The notes under the pieces: generated by a model
Database searches by the model: none
Told to the model about the DNA's origin: nothing
What the model saw: the letters and a program-made list of their open reading frames with translations, nothing else
Program-made: the position numbers and the translations under genes
Origin: a virus
Virus record (IMG/VR): IMGVR_UViG_3300047388_000163
Span: 1-64,000 of that record
Length of the DNA: 64,000 nucleotides
Reading direction: 5' to 3' (one strand)
In this document: in pieces, positions 17,539 to 25,050 of the stretch
Position numbering within the stretch: position 1 is the stretch's first letter
How the letters are laid out: each line of letters starts with the position of its first letter

Positions 17539-18453
17539 ATGCCCATTGCCTTGGCCAACATTCGATCTGAGCTTCTGCCGGGCCTCTTTGACGTAAGAGG
17601 CTCCTATGACATGATTCCGAGACAATGGGACAAAGTATTCAAAACCCATAAGTCCGCGATGGCGGTTGAGCGCTCAACGCAGATGGCGTTCGTTGCGCTG
17701 CCGTTCCTGAAAGACGAAGGTGCCGCAACTCAATTCGACAACAATGCCGGTGAGCGCTTTACATGGGCATTCGTGCATATCGAGGTCGCTCTCGGCTACG
17801 CGATCACGAGAAAAGCCATCGACGACAATCTGTACAAGGCGCAGTTCAATCCGACCAATCTCAAGCTTCAGGAAGCGTTTGCGCAGTTCAAGGAAATCCA
17901 GGCCGCGAACGTCCTGAACCTCGGCAACGTCTACAACACGTCGATCATCGGTGACGGCGTTGCTCTGTTCTCCACGGCGCATCCGTTCGACAACGGCACA
18001 TGGGCCAATACTTCGTCCACGCCGAAGTCGCTGAACGAAGCCGCCCTCCTTGCCGACATGACCAACGTGCGAACCCAGTTCGTCAATGAACGCGGCCTGC
18101 GCATCATGGCCCGAGCTCGCCGACTGATCGTACCGCCGAATCTTGAGCAAGTCGCAATTCGTCTGATGAAGACCGAGCTGCGCCCCGGCACCGCAGACAA
18201 CGATGTCAACGCTATCCTTACGCTATCTGGCGGCCTCCCCGAGGGTCACCTCGTGATGGACTTCTTCACCAGTAACTTCGCTTGGTTCCTCACGACCAAC
18301 ATCGAGGGACTGATCCATATGCTTCGCATTCCGTATGAGTCGGACATGTGGATCGATAATATCACGGATAATTTACTTGTGAAAGCGTATGAAAGGTATA
18401 GCTTCGGCTATAACGATCCGCGTTGCGCCTGGGCAGAGTTCGCTACTTCCTGA
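17539..18453 (+). CDS. Major capsid protein (HK97-fold, Mu gpT-like)
   Basis: 304 residues. Features typical of Mu-gpT-like major heads: helical N-terminus (LANIRSELLPGLFDVRGSY), VALPFLKDEGAATQFDNNAGE (E-loop region), GYAITRKAIDDNLY (spine helix), DGVALFSTAHPF, PRTL-like RLIVPPNLE, and GLPEGHLVMDFFTSN in the P-domain. Strong AAGGAAAG site before the ATG. No N-terminal delta domain is obvious, consistent with a separate scaffold gene. Its codon bias appears higher in GC at third positions than flanking genes, as expected for the most expressed gene. Confidence 0.85.
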   Translation: MPIALANIRSELLPGLFDVRGSYDMIPRQWDKVFKTHKSAMAVERSTQMAFVALPFLKDEGAATQFDNNAGERFTWAFVHIEVALGYAITRKAIDDNLYKAQFNPTNLKLQEAFAQFKEIQAANVLNLGNVYNTSIIGDGVALFSTAHPFDNGTWANTSSTPKSLNEAALLADMTNVRTQFVNERGLRIMARARRLIVPPNLEQVAIRLMKTELRPGTADNDVNAILTLSGGLPEGHLVMDFFTSNFAWFLTTNIEGLIHMLRIPYESDMWIDNITDNLLVKAYERYSFGYNDPRCAWAEFATS

Positions 18454-18465
18454 TATTCTTTTGAT

Positions 18466-18494
18466 TTGACTTTCCCCGTTTTCCAAAGTATAAG
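18466..18494 (+). promoter_or_regulatory. Promoter of the homing endonuclease gene
   Basis: TTGACT (18466-18471), 17-nt spacer, TATAAG (18489-18494). The predicted start site, about 18501, lies at the end of the loop of the inverted repeat 18475-18513. A transcript from here would therefore lack the left arm of the hairpin. Confidence 0.65.
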
Positions 18495-18513
18495 TATATC
18501 ATTGGAAAACGGG
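18475..18513 (+). promoter_or_regulatory. 12-bp inverted repeat overlapping promoter and ribosome-binding site
   Basis: Perfect repeat CCCGTTTTCCAA (18475-18486) and TTGGAAAACGGG (18502-18513), with a 15-nt loop that contains the -10 box. The likely Shine-Dalgarno GGGAG (18511-18515) starts inside the right arm, 8 nt before the ATG at 18524. RNA read through from the capsid gene can form the hairpin and hide the site. RNA initiated at about 18501 cannot. No U-tract follows, so it is not a standard terminator. Confidence 0.7.
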
Positions 18514-18523
18514 AGAACGAGAG

Positions 18524-19666
18524 ATGAGCCGAGTGAACAAACTGACCCATGAACGCCTTGTTGAATTGCTGGACTTTGATCCAGCAACTGGCGTTTTCAC
18601 GTGGCTAAAAACTACATCAAATCGAGTGAAGGTTGGGAGCCGTGCTGGCGTATTTCACAAGCCATCAGGCGGTCGGTATATCGCCATTGACGGCGAAAAA
18701 TATATGGCGCACTTGCTGGCATGGTTTTACGTCCATAGCGTTTTTTCTTCGATGGATGTTCGACCGATTGACGGCAACTTCGATAATTGTGCCATCGTAA
18801 ACCTGAAAGAGGTTCATCGCTCTGAGTTGCAACATGCGCGCGGCATGAACCGTAACAATACCAGCGGGTTTCAGGGAGTTAGCGCGGCTCCGCATGACAA
18901 GTGGCAAGCCAAGATCACTTGGAAGACGAAGCAGGTTTCTCTTGGAATGAACTTCGCTAGGGCCGAAGATGCCGCAGATGTGGTCAAGGATGCATATTCT
19001 CGTCTGGGCACTGCTGGAAACGCTTCGGAAGAGGAATTAGTTTTCGAGGCGCTCAGACTTGAAAAACGCCAGCGCGCAGCTTGGGCTCATCTTCTTCGCA
19101 ACGATGATCCATTCGTTTGGAAAACTTTTGAAGATTTTTGTCGCGATGTGACCGATGTTCTTGATCATCGCTACTCCATGGCTCCTATTGACGCCGCTAA
19201 GCCTATGTCCAAAGACAATTACAAATGGGCGTCTGAAGGACATGCCAAAACTGGAACGCCTGAAGGGTTTCTTCAATATCGGAGAGAAAATCAAAAGGCC
19301 AATTCGGATCACATGCGAAGCCGACGTTTCAAGAAGGAGTACGGCATCGATTTTGCGGAATACCAGAGAATGCTTCTTGAACAAAAAGGCGTTTGCGCGA
19401 TATGCGATAGGCCTGAGACCAAGATTGAAAACGGTTCTATTCGCATGCTCTCTGTGGACCATAATCATACGACTGGTGCAGTGCGTGGTCTGCTGTGCGG
19501 TAACTGCAATATGGCCATCGGCTATGCATGCGATGATGTGACAGTGCTTCAGAAGGCCATTGGATATTTGCGCAAGCATGCTGGCGTTGATACGGTGCTT
19601 CAGTTCGAACCAACTCGCCCCGATCGTGACTGGCTTCATGTCGCTACTCTTGGATTTGGAACCTAG
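18524..19666 (+). CDS. Homing-type endonuclease: HNH_3-like, AP2 and endonuclease VII domains fused
   Basis: 380 residues in three parts. Residues about 10-100 follow the HNH_3 pattern but where active members have DH before the IxGN turn, this protein reads VRPIDGN (residues 79-85), so the catalytic His is lost. Residues about 112-160 form an AP2-like DNA-binding domain (SGFQGVS...DKWQAKI). The C-terminus holds an endonuclease VII/HNH zinc fold with CAIC, VDHNHTTGAVRGLLC and GNC, which looks intact. It is inserted between the major capsid gene and the next structural gene, with its own promoter. It probably spreads by cutting related phage lacking the insertion. Confidence 0.85.
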   Translation: MSRVNKLTHERLVELLDFDPATGVFTWLKTTSNRVKVGSRAGVFHKPSGGRYIAIDGEKYMAHLLAWFYVHSVFSSMDVRPIDGNFDNCAIVNLKEVHRSELQHARGMNRNNTSGFQGVSAAPHDKWQAKITWKTKQVSLGMNFARAEDAADVVKDAYSRLGTAGNASEEELVFEALRLEKRQRAAWAHLLRNDDPFVWKTFEDFCRDVTDVLDHRYSMAPIDAAKPMSKDNYKWASEGHAKTGTPEGFLQYRRENQKANSDHMRSRRFKKEYGIDFAEYQRMLLEQKGVCAICDRPETKIENGSIRMLSVDHNHTTGAVRGLLCGNCNMAIGYACDDVTVLQKAIGYLRKHAGVDTVLQFEPTRPDRDWLHVATLGFGT

Positions 19667-19669
19667 CAT

Positions 19670-20935
19670 ATGACCGATACCAATTTCCGAGGCCCGGCCA
19701 ACTCCATTGGCGCGATGCTTGACGGCACGGTGGCACCGACTGATGGGCCGAACTATGCGTATCAGGGGACGGTGTTTCCTGATCTTCGTGGCGGATTTTT
19801 CCAGAAGGATGGGACTGGCGCGGCGCGCATTCCTGGGTTCATTGATAACCCTACGATTGTGACTGTGGATAATATTCCGTCCGCTTCGACCACAGCCAAC
19901 GTTGCCGCGCTTCAGACGGGTATTGTATCCGGTACGGTAATGACGTTGGTCACGGTCGCGCCTGGCAATACGACGGCTGGCGTGCCTTCATTGGCGACTG
20001 GCGTTCCCTTCATTCCGTTCGGTGGCACTGCCGTTCAGAACGTAACGGCGTTGGATTTCGGGTTCACGACGGGCACGACCACGGCCGCGAGCTCGGCTGT
20101 GGTTGTGGTGGATAACTCGCTGTTCACGGTTGGCCAATGGCTCTGCATCGGTGGTGCGGGTAACGCTGGCAAGACGCTGAGCCTGCTTACACAGGTTACT
20201 GTGGTCAGTGCGACAAATACGACTTCGATCAACGTATTTCCGGTTCCGACTGGCTCGCTCTCGAATGCCCCGATCGGGAACGGGAATCAGTTCAACCAGT
20301 TCCTGCCGCCGGCAACGCAGTTTGGTCCGAGCGCGCCTGTGGCTACGGCTCAGTCCATTGCTTGGGCTTCTGGTTTATTCAAGCTGTTCAATCCGATTGC
20401 AGCGCTTGCGCGGAATTTGTCGATTACGACTGTCGCTGCGGCGGTGACTGGCACAATCACGGCTCGTGGATTTGATGTTCACTCTCAGGCGATGAGCGAA
20501 ACATTCAATATCAATACGACGACAGCTGGGACTTTCTACGGAAAGAAGGCGTTCAAATATGTCGCCTCCGTAACTCCGAACTATACTGACTCGACCGGGA
20601 CCTATTCGGTTGGTGTTGGCGATACGTTCGGATTCCCGATGAGGCAGGATAGGTATGAATTTTTGAACTATGCATGGAACGGCATCAACAATATCAATTC
20701 TACCGGATTCTTGGCTGCTGTTACGACCAATCCGGCCACGGCAACGACAGGTGATGTTCGCGGCACGATCCAACTTTCTTTGGCTGGTGCTGGCAGTACG
20801 GCTATTCCAAGTTCGCAGACCAGCAATGGCATTGCACGCCTCATGATTATCCAGACAATTCCTCTATTCAACTGCATCGCAGGAACGCCGAACAACACCG
20901 CGCCATTTTTTGGGGTTACTCAGTTCACGAACTAA
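19670..20935 (+). CDS. Putative virion structural protein
   Basis: 421 residues dominated by Thr, Ala, Gly, Val and Asn in alternating beta patterns (for example TTAASSAVVVVDNSLFTVG), with NYAYQGTVFPDLRGG near the start. Starts 3 nt after the endonuclease stop, so before the insertion it would have followed the capsid gene. Likely a major decoration or head-completion protein; no recognised domain. Confidence 0.65.
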   Translation: MTDTNFRGPANSIGAMLDGTVAPTDGPNYAYQGTVFPDLRGGFFQKDGTGAARIPGFIDNPTIVTVDNIPSASTTANVAALQTGIVSGTVMTLVTVAPGNTTAGVPSLATGVPFIPFGGTAVQNVTALDFGFTTGTTTAASSAVVVVDNSLFTVGQWLCIGGAGNAGKTLSLLTQVTVVSATNTTSINVFPVPTGSLSNAPIGNGNQFNQFLPPATQFGPSAPVATAQSIAWASGLFKLFNPIAALARNLSITTVAAAVTGTITARGFDVHSQAMSETFNINTTTAGTFYGKKAFKYVASVTPNYTDSTGTYSVGVGDTFGFPMRQDRYEFLNYAWNGINNINSTGFLAAVTTNPATATTGDVRGTIQLSLAGAGSTAIPSSQTSNGIARLMIIQTIPLFNCIAGTPNNTAPFFGVTQFTN

Positions 20936-20988
20936 TCCTCGGTTAGCCGAGCCGAGCCCACGGATCCGGGCAGAGAAGGAAGAACGAT

Positions 20989-21369
20989 ATGAGCAGAGCT
21001 CGCCATAAAGAGCACCACAGGGCCTCCGGTGGTGGCATCGGCGGCCGCAAGGGCGAATGGGTCTCAGGTGACCCGGATGTCAAAAAGGAAGCCGAAGGCA
21101 AGGAGCCCTATGACGAGGGTGACGAGCGCAAACGCGGCGGCAAGGTCAAGAAGAAAAAACATGAGATCCATGCAGAGGGCGAGAAGGCCCGTCATCGGAT
21201 GGACCGACCGAAGCGGGCTCATGGTGGCCGTGTAGGCTCTGACAGCAATCCGTTCAGCTCAGCGAAGAATCCATCGAAGGCCGAAGAACCTGACGTGGAA
21301 GACCGTCGTGGTTACAAAACTAGTCGCATCAAGGATGAGCGCGACAACAGCAAGGGTAACCAGAATTGA
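20989..21369 (+). CDS. Basic RGGK-motif protein 2
   Basis: 126 residues, extremely charged (Lys, Arg, Glu, His). It contains KRGGKVKKKK, then HAEGEKARHRMDRPKRAHGGRV, which closely repeats the block near residue 55 of the 7456-8646 protein. Upstream AGAAGGAAG is a good ribosome site. It is probably disordered. It presumably shares a binding partner with the other RGGK proteins, possibly DNA or capsid. Confidence 0.65.
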   Translation: MSRARHKEHHRASGGGIGGRKGEWVSGDPDVKKEAEGKEPYDEGDERKRGGKVKKKKHEIHAEGEKARHRMDRPKRAHGGRVGSDSNPFSSAKNPSKAEEPDVEDRRGYKTSRIKDERDNSKGNQN

Positions 21370-21372
21370 GCC

Positions 21373-21570
21373 ATGGCTAAGCTCACCAGCAAAGAGCGAA
21401 ACGCATTACCGGATAGTGAATTTTCGGGACCGCATCGCTCTTTTCCTATCGATACGCCAAACAGAGCTAGGAATGCGTTGGGTAGAGCAAGCCAGTTTCA
21501 CCCGGAATTGAAGGCCCAGATCAGGGCCAAAGTACACCGCAAGTTCCCGGATATTAAGCTGGAAGACTAG
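21373..21570 (+). CDS. Small conserved-type phage/bacterial protein (LPxxxF-GPxRSFPI)
   Basis: 65 residues: a short N-terminal basic part, then RNALPDSEFSGPHRSFPID and ARNALGRASQF, ending in a basic helix. This pattern recurs in uncharacterised proteins of phages and bacteria, often as a domain in head proteins; that recollection cannot be checked here. Starts 3 nt after the previous stop. Confidence 0.65.
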   Translation: MAKLTSKERNALPDSEFSGPHRSFPIDTPNRARNALGRASQFHPELKAQIRAKVHRKFPDIKLED

Positions 21571-21590
21571 CGGTCTGAACGAGGATCGCT

Positions 21591-22256
21591 ATGGGACTTC
21601 CGATCGTATTCACCCGCACGTTGGCCGCAGCGTCCGCAAATAATATTTCCGTATCTCAAAGCCCTGGTACGGCGGCCATAACGATCACCGGATCGGCGGC
21701 AACGGGTGGTGTTGCCACGTTGGACACTCAGCGCCGGGTGATCATCACTTCTGGCGGCAACGATAGCGGCATCAACTTCACGATAACCGGGACCAATCAG
21801 GCAGGATTTCCGATCTCGGATACCTTTGCTGGGGCGAACGTCGGGGCTGCGCAGTCCAATCTTGATTTTCTGACGGTCACGAAGATTGTTCAATCCGGGT
21901 CTGTCGCTTCGACAATTACGGTTGGAACGAACGGCGTAGGCTCTTCGCTCTGGCAGATCATCAACTGGAATGCTGATCCATCAAGCATTGGGTTTGTGGT
22001 TGAGCTTCGATCCGGGGCGGCAAACTTTACGCTTCAATACACGTTTGATGACCCGAACATTCTGCCGATGACTGGGGGGCTTAATGCTGCTGGATTGGCG
22101 TTTCCCTTAGCGCTCAATCTGGCGACGGTGACAAACTCAACGGCCACGGTTGATTCCGCGTTTTCGACGCCGATCTTGGCATTTCGTCTTCTGACCAATT
22201 CTGGGACTGGAACGTTGGTCTTCCGAGGCCTGCAAGCTGGGTTGGGTTCGCCATGA
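21591..22256 (+). CDS. Putative beta-rich structural protein
   Basis: 221 residues of Thr/Ser/Gly/Asn-rich beta sequence (ISVSQSPGTAAITITGSAAT, GGNDSGINFTITGTNQAGF), like a phage head or tail decoration domain. ATG 21591 follows GAGGATCGCT. The stop overlaps the next start by 4 nt. Confidence 0.6.
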   Translation: MGLPIVFTRTLAAASANNISVSQSPGTAAITITGSAATGGVATLDTQRRVIITSGGNDSGINFTITGTNQAGFPISDTFAGANVGAAQSNLDFLTVTKIVQSGSVASTITVGTNGVGSSLWQIINWNADPSSIGFVVELRSGAANFTLQYTFDDPNILPMTGGLNAAGLAFPLALNLATVTNSTATVDSAFSTPILAFRLLTNSGTGTLVFRGLQAGLGSP

Positions 22257-23060
22257 GAAAACTGTCTGTTCTGCTTGGGTTTTGCTTGGTGCTGCTACTG
22301 CCTGCTGTGGCTTTTGCACAAGGCGCAACACCGTCTGTTCAGATTATAACTGGGAAAGGAACAACTGGGCCTCTCAATCCATTTCCAACGTCATCAATTG
22401 GTCCGAGTGGCTATGTGCAAGGCGTGACGATCGCCAATGGCGGTGCGCGTGTTGCCCAAGATCCAACTCAATTGCTTTGGGACGACTTCCGAGGTGGTGG
22501 TGGGTCTGTTCCGACTGGCACGCTGGATACGGTTTTCAACTGGCAAACTCCGACCACAGGCGGAACGGGTACTCCAACGGCGGCTAACAACCAGTTTGGC
22601 GCCACGTCACTCGGTTCCGGTACCGGAACTGGCTTCTCTATTTTGAAAAGCCAAGAGGCGTTCAAAGGCGTCAATCCTGGTTGGCTGTACTGGCAGGAAA
22701 ACAACAATTTTGAATTTCCGATCATCCTGAATGCTGTACGGTTTTTTGGCTTTGCCACTTTTCCAACGACACCAACTACGGCAGCGCCTTATACGGATGC
22801 CGAAGGATTTGAGCTCGGAACCGATGGCCATCTTCGCGCCGTGACCGCGACCAGTGCGGATGGCGTATCTGCTGGTACGCGGACGGTCATCAATGATTTG
22901 TCGGTGGCTTGTCCTTCGACAATGTGGAACAGCCGCAATTGGAGGTGCCGGAACATTTACCCTTGCGGCTCTTGGTTCATATACGCCCCGCATTCCTGGT
23001 CGCCAAGCGGTCACTGTGATTTGCACTGCCGGCCAACCGATCTATGGGGATGAGAATTGA
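22253..23060 (+). pseudogene. Signal-peptide structural protein with a C-terminal frameshift
   Basis: Starts ATG 22253 with a clear export signal (LLGFCLVLLLPAVAFA, cleavage after AFA). The starting frame runs to TGA 23051-23053, but its last about 45 residues are Cys/Trp/Arg-rich and look out of frame. The +1 frame from about 22930 reads AAIGGAGTFTLAALGSYTP and ends QPIYGDEN at TGA 23058-23060, overlapping the next start (TTGA), the junction style used throughout this operon. The ancestral protein was therefore about 268 residues. A mutation, a sequencing error or programmed frameshifting remain possible. No obvious slippery site is present. Confidence 0.6.
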
Positions 23061-23503
23061 AAAAGATCGCATCGATTCTATTGCTGCTATGGACTTCGGT
23101 AGCCATGGCTGCGGATGTAACAAACCCGCAAAGCGTTGCAGGCACTCAGCGTGTTATCGGAACGCTTCGCGGCGCGAATTTCAATGCGGCCACCGATCAA
23201 GCCATCCCAATAGCGGTGGCCGTCTATCAGATTACGGGGATTGTCGTCACAAATTGTTCGGCATCATTAACTCTCGCTGTTGGCGGTTTCTATCCCACAA
23301 CGGCTAAAGGAGGAACGCCGATCGTTGCCGCTACGCAGATTTATAGCGCTCTGACTTCAGCAAGTGTTTTGCTCAATGCCACGGTTGCCGCTACTCCGTT
23401 GGTTACCCGCTTTGCGGTAACGCCGGTTTATTTGTCTCTCACTACGGCACAAGGCAGCGCTGCTACTTGTGACGTTTACGTTATCGGCGTGGATCTGACC
23501 TAA
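23057..23503 (+). CDS. Secreted-type small structural protein
   Basis: 148 residues from TTG 23057 (GGGGA 8 nt upstream). A strong signal peptide KKIASILLLLWTSVAMA is followed by a beta-rich domain with three Cys. A signal peptide on a protein within a virion operon is unusual; neighbours at 22253 and 25037 have one too. It could be exported to the periplasm rather than assembled in the virion. Confidence 0.6.
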   Translation: MKKIASILLLLWTSVAMAADVTNPQSVAGTQRVIGTLRGANFNAATDQAIPIAVAVYQITGIVVTNCSASLTLAVGGFYPTTAKGGTPIVAATQIYSALTSASVLLNATVAATPLVTRFAVTPVYLSLTTAQGSAATCDVYVIGVDLT

Positions 23504-24199
23504 ATGGCATCCAGCGGAACATACGTCTGGACAATGTCCAACGGCGAGACCGTCTTGGAGGCCTATGAGCGCATTCAGGTGCGCGCCCCATCTATTCGTC
23601 AGGAGCACATGGTTAGCGCTCGGCGAGCTCTGAATCTGCTCTTGGTTGAGGCCAGTAATCGCCAGGTTAACCTCTGGAAGGTGCAACAGAACTCGTTTCC
23701 GTTAGTGCAGGGGACGGCGCTCTATAATCTGCCTGCTAATACGGTTCTCGTCCTGGATGCATGGGTTTCGTCAAACACCGGAACACAAAATCAGACGGAT
23801 ATCTACATTACGCCGATTAGCCGCACTGAATATGCGACTTTCTCAAACAAGCAAACGCCTGGACGACCCACTTCATGGTGGATGGATCGCCTGATATCGC
23901 CCACCTTGACCGTTTGGCCAGTGCCTGATGCTAGCGGGCCATATGTCTTCAATTACTTCTCGTGCGTGCAAATGCAGGACGCCAATTTGCCGGGTGGTGA
24001 AACTCCTGATCTGCCATATAGATGGTTGGACTGGTTCGCGGCTGGTCTCGCGCATCGCCTTTCGAGATACTATGCGCCAACACTTGAGGCTGTTAGAAAG
24101 GAAGATGCCAAGGAAGCTTGGACAATCGCCGCTACACAAGATGTCGAGCCGATGGCCCTCTCGTTAGCGCCTCGGATTTCCACGTATTATCGGAGATAG
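23504..24199 (+). CDS. Adaptor / head-completion protein (P22 gp4-type role), copy 1
   Basis: 231 residues. Helix-rich N-terminus (GETVLEAYERIQVRAPSIRQ, ARRALNLLLVEASNRQVNLW), then beta segments (FPLVQGTALYNLPANTVLVL) and a C-terminal helix. This plan is typical of podophage adaptor proteins that sit under the portal. The protein at 27817 has the same beta pattern (FIVAPWPDQNYTVEV against LTVWPVPDASGPYVF). Assignment is by pattern and position. Confidence 0.6.
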   Translation: MASSGTYVWTMSNGETVLEAYERIQVRAPSIRQEHMVSARRALNLLLVEASNRQVNLWKVQQNSFPLVQGTALYNLPANTVLVLDAWVSSNTGTQNQTDIYITPISRTEYATFSNKQTPGRPTSWWMDRLISPTLTVWPVPDASGPYVFNYFSCVQMQDANLPGGETPDLPYRWLDWFAAGLAHRLSRYYAPTLEAVRKEDAKEAWTIAATQDVEPMALSLAPRISTYYRR

Positions 24200-24201
24200 C
24201 C

Positions 24202-24570
24202 ATGAGGAGACGCCCCAAGCACGCCAGAGTTGACCCTACTTCGCCGAAGGGATGGGGAACTTGTGAAAAGTCCGGCTTCATCGGACAAGCTCAAGACCTG
24301 ATTCCCCAGATGGAGTGGAGAGGTCTCAAGCTGATGCCAACAGGCATTCGAGCGCTTGCTCCATATATCGACAAGCCGCAACGCCAGCTCGGCACGATCA
24401 TTCTTTCGCCGGATCCGGTTGGTTTGGAAAATGCCCGGCCTGAGCAATATCCGATTGATGAGGTCTGGCCTCGATTACTGCAGGGTGGTCAGCCACGGTA
24501 TCTGCAGCGATCGGAAAATTCGAGGTCACTGCAAACGAACCTGTATTTCTCAACTTCGGGGCATTTCTAG
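24202..24570 (+). CDS. Small structural protein
   Basis: 122 residues from ATG 24202, starting MRRRPKHARVDPTSPKGWGTC. It contains PQRQLGTIILSPDPVGLENARPE, a Pro-rich extended segment. Related proteins I recall from other phages carry a four-Cys zinc site in the middle; here only one Cys (CEKSG) remains, so the site appears lost. It ends TAG directly abutting GTG of the next gene in the same frame. Confidence 0.55.
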   Translation: MRRRPKHARVDPTSPKGWGTCEKSGFIGQAQDLIPQMEWRGLKLMPTGIRALAPYIDKPQRQLGTIILSPDPVGLENARPEQYPIDEVWPRLLQGGQPRYLQRSENSRSLQTNLYFSTSGHF

Positions 24571-25050
24571 GTGGCTGCTGGCAATCCACAGCTAGGCGTT
24601 TTCCAAGGCGGTCAGATGACCGATCTTCCGGCTTATCCCGGAACCTTGGACGTGACTGCTTTGCTGGAGATTGTCTCGCCGGGTAATGTTGTCAGTGGGA
24701 TAAACTACAAGATCACGATTGCTCAGTTAGCATTGATCGTTGGGAGCGGTAGCAGCGCTGCTCTGACGATCATCACATCCGGCGCGACCTATAATTCCGT
24801 ACAGACGGATACCCGGATTCTGGTCAACAAGGCGATCGGCTCCCCGACGACGATAGCTTTGCTGGCTGGTTCTAGCTATTTCCAGCCTGTTCTGGTTAAG
24901 GATCTCAAGGGCGATGCCGGAACGAACAATATCACGGTGACGTTTCCGGGCACATTTGATGGTATCGCGTCCCCTCTCACGATCAACACAAATTTCGGGT
25001 GGATATGGCTCAATCCTCTGCCAACTGGGAATTTCTATGATGCGGGTTAA
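24571..25050 (+). CDS. Putative tail-associated structural protein
   Basis: 159 residues from GTG 24571, which touches the preceding TAG with no spacer and only a weak ribosome site. Beta-rich, Thr/Ile/Gly-rich sequence with LPAYPGTLDVTALLEIVSPG near the start. It overlaps the tailspike start by 14 nt, suggesting it assembles with it. Confidence 0.55.
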   Translation: MAAGNPQLGVFQGGQMTDLPAYPGTLDVTALLEIVSPGNVVSGINYKITIAQLALIVGSGSSAALTIITSGATYNSVQTDTRILVNKAIGSPTTIALLAGSSYFQPVLVKDLKGDAGTNNITVTFPGTFDGIASPLTINTNFGWIWLNPLPTGNFYDAG

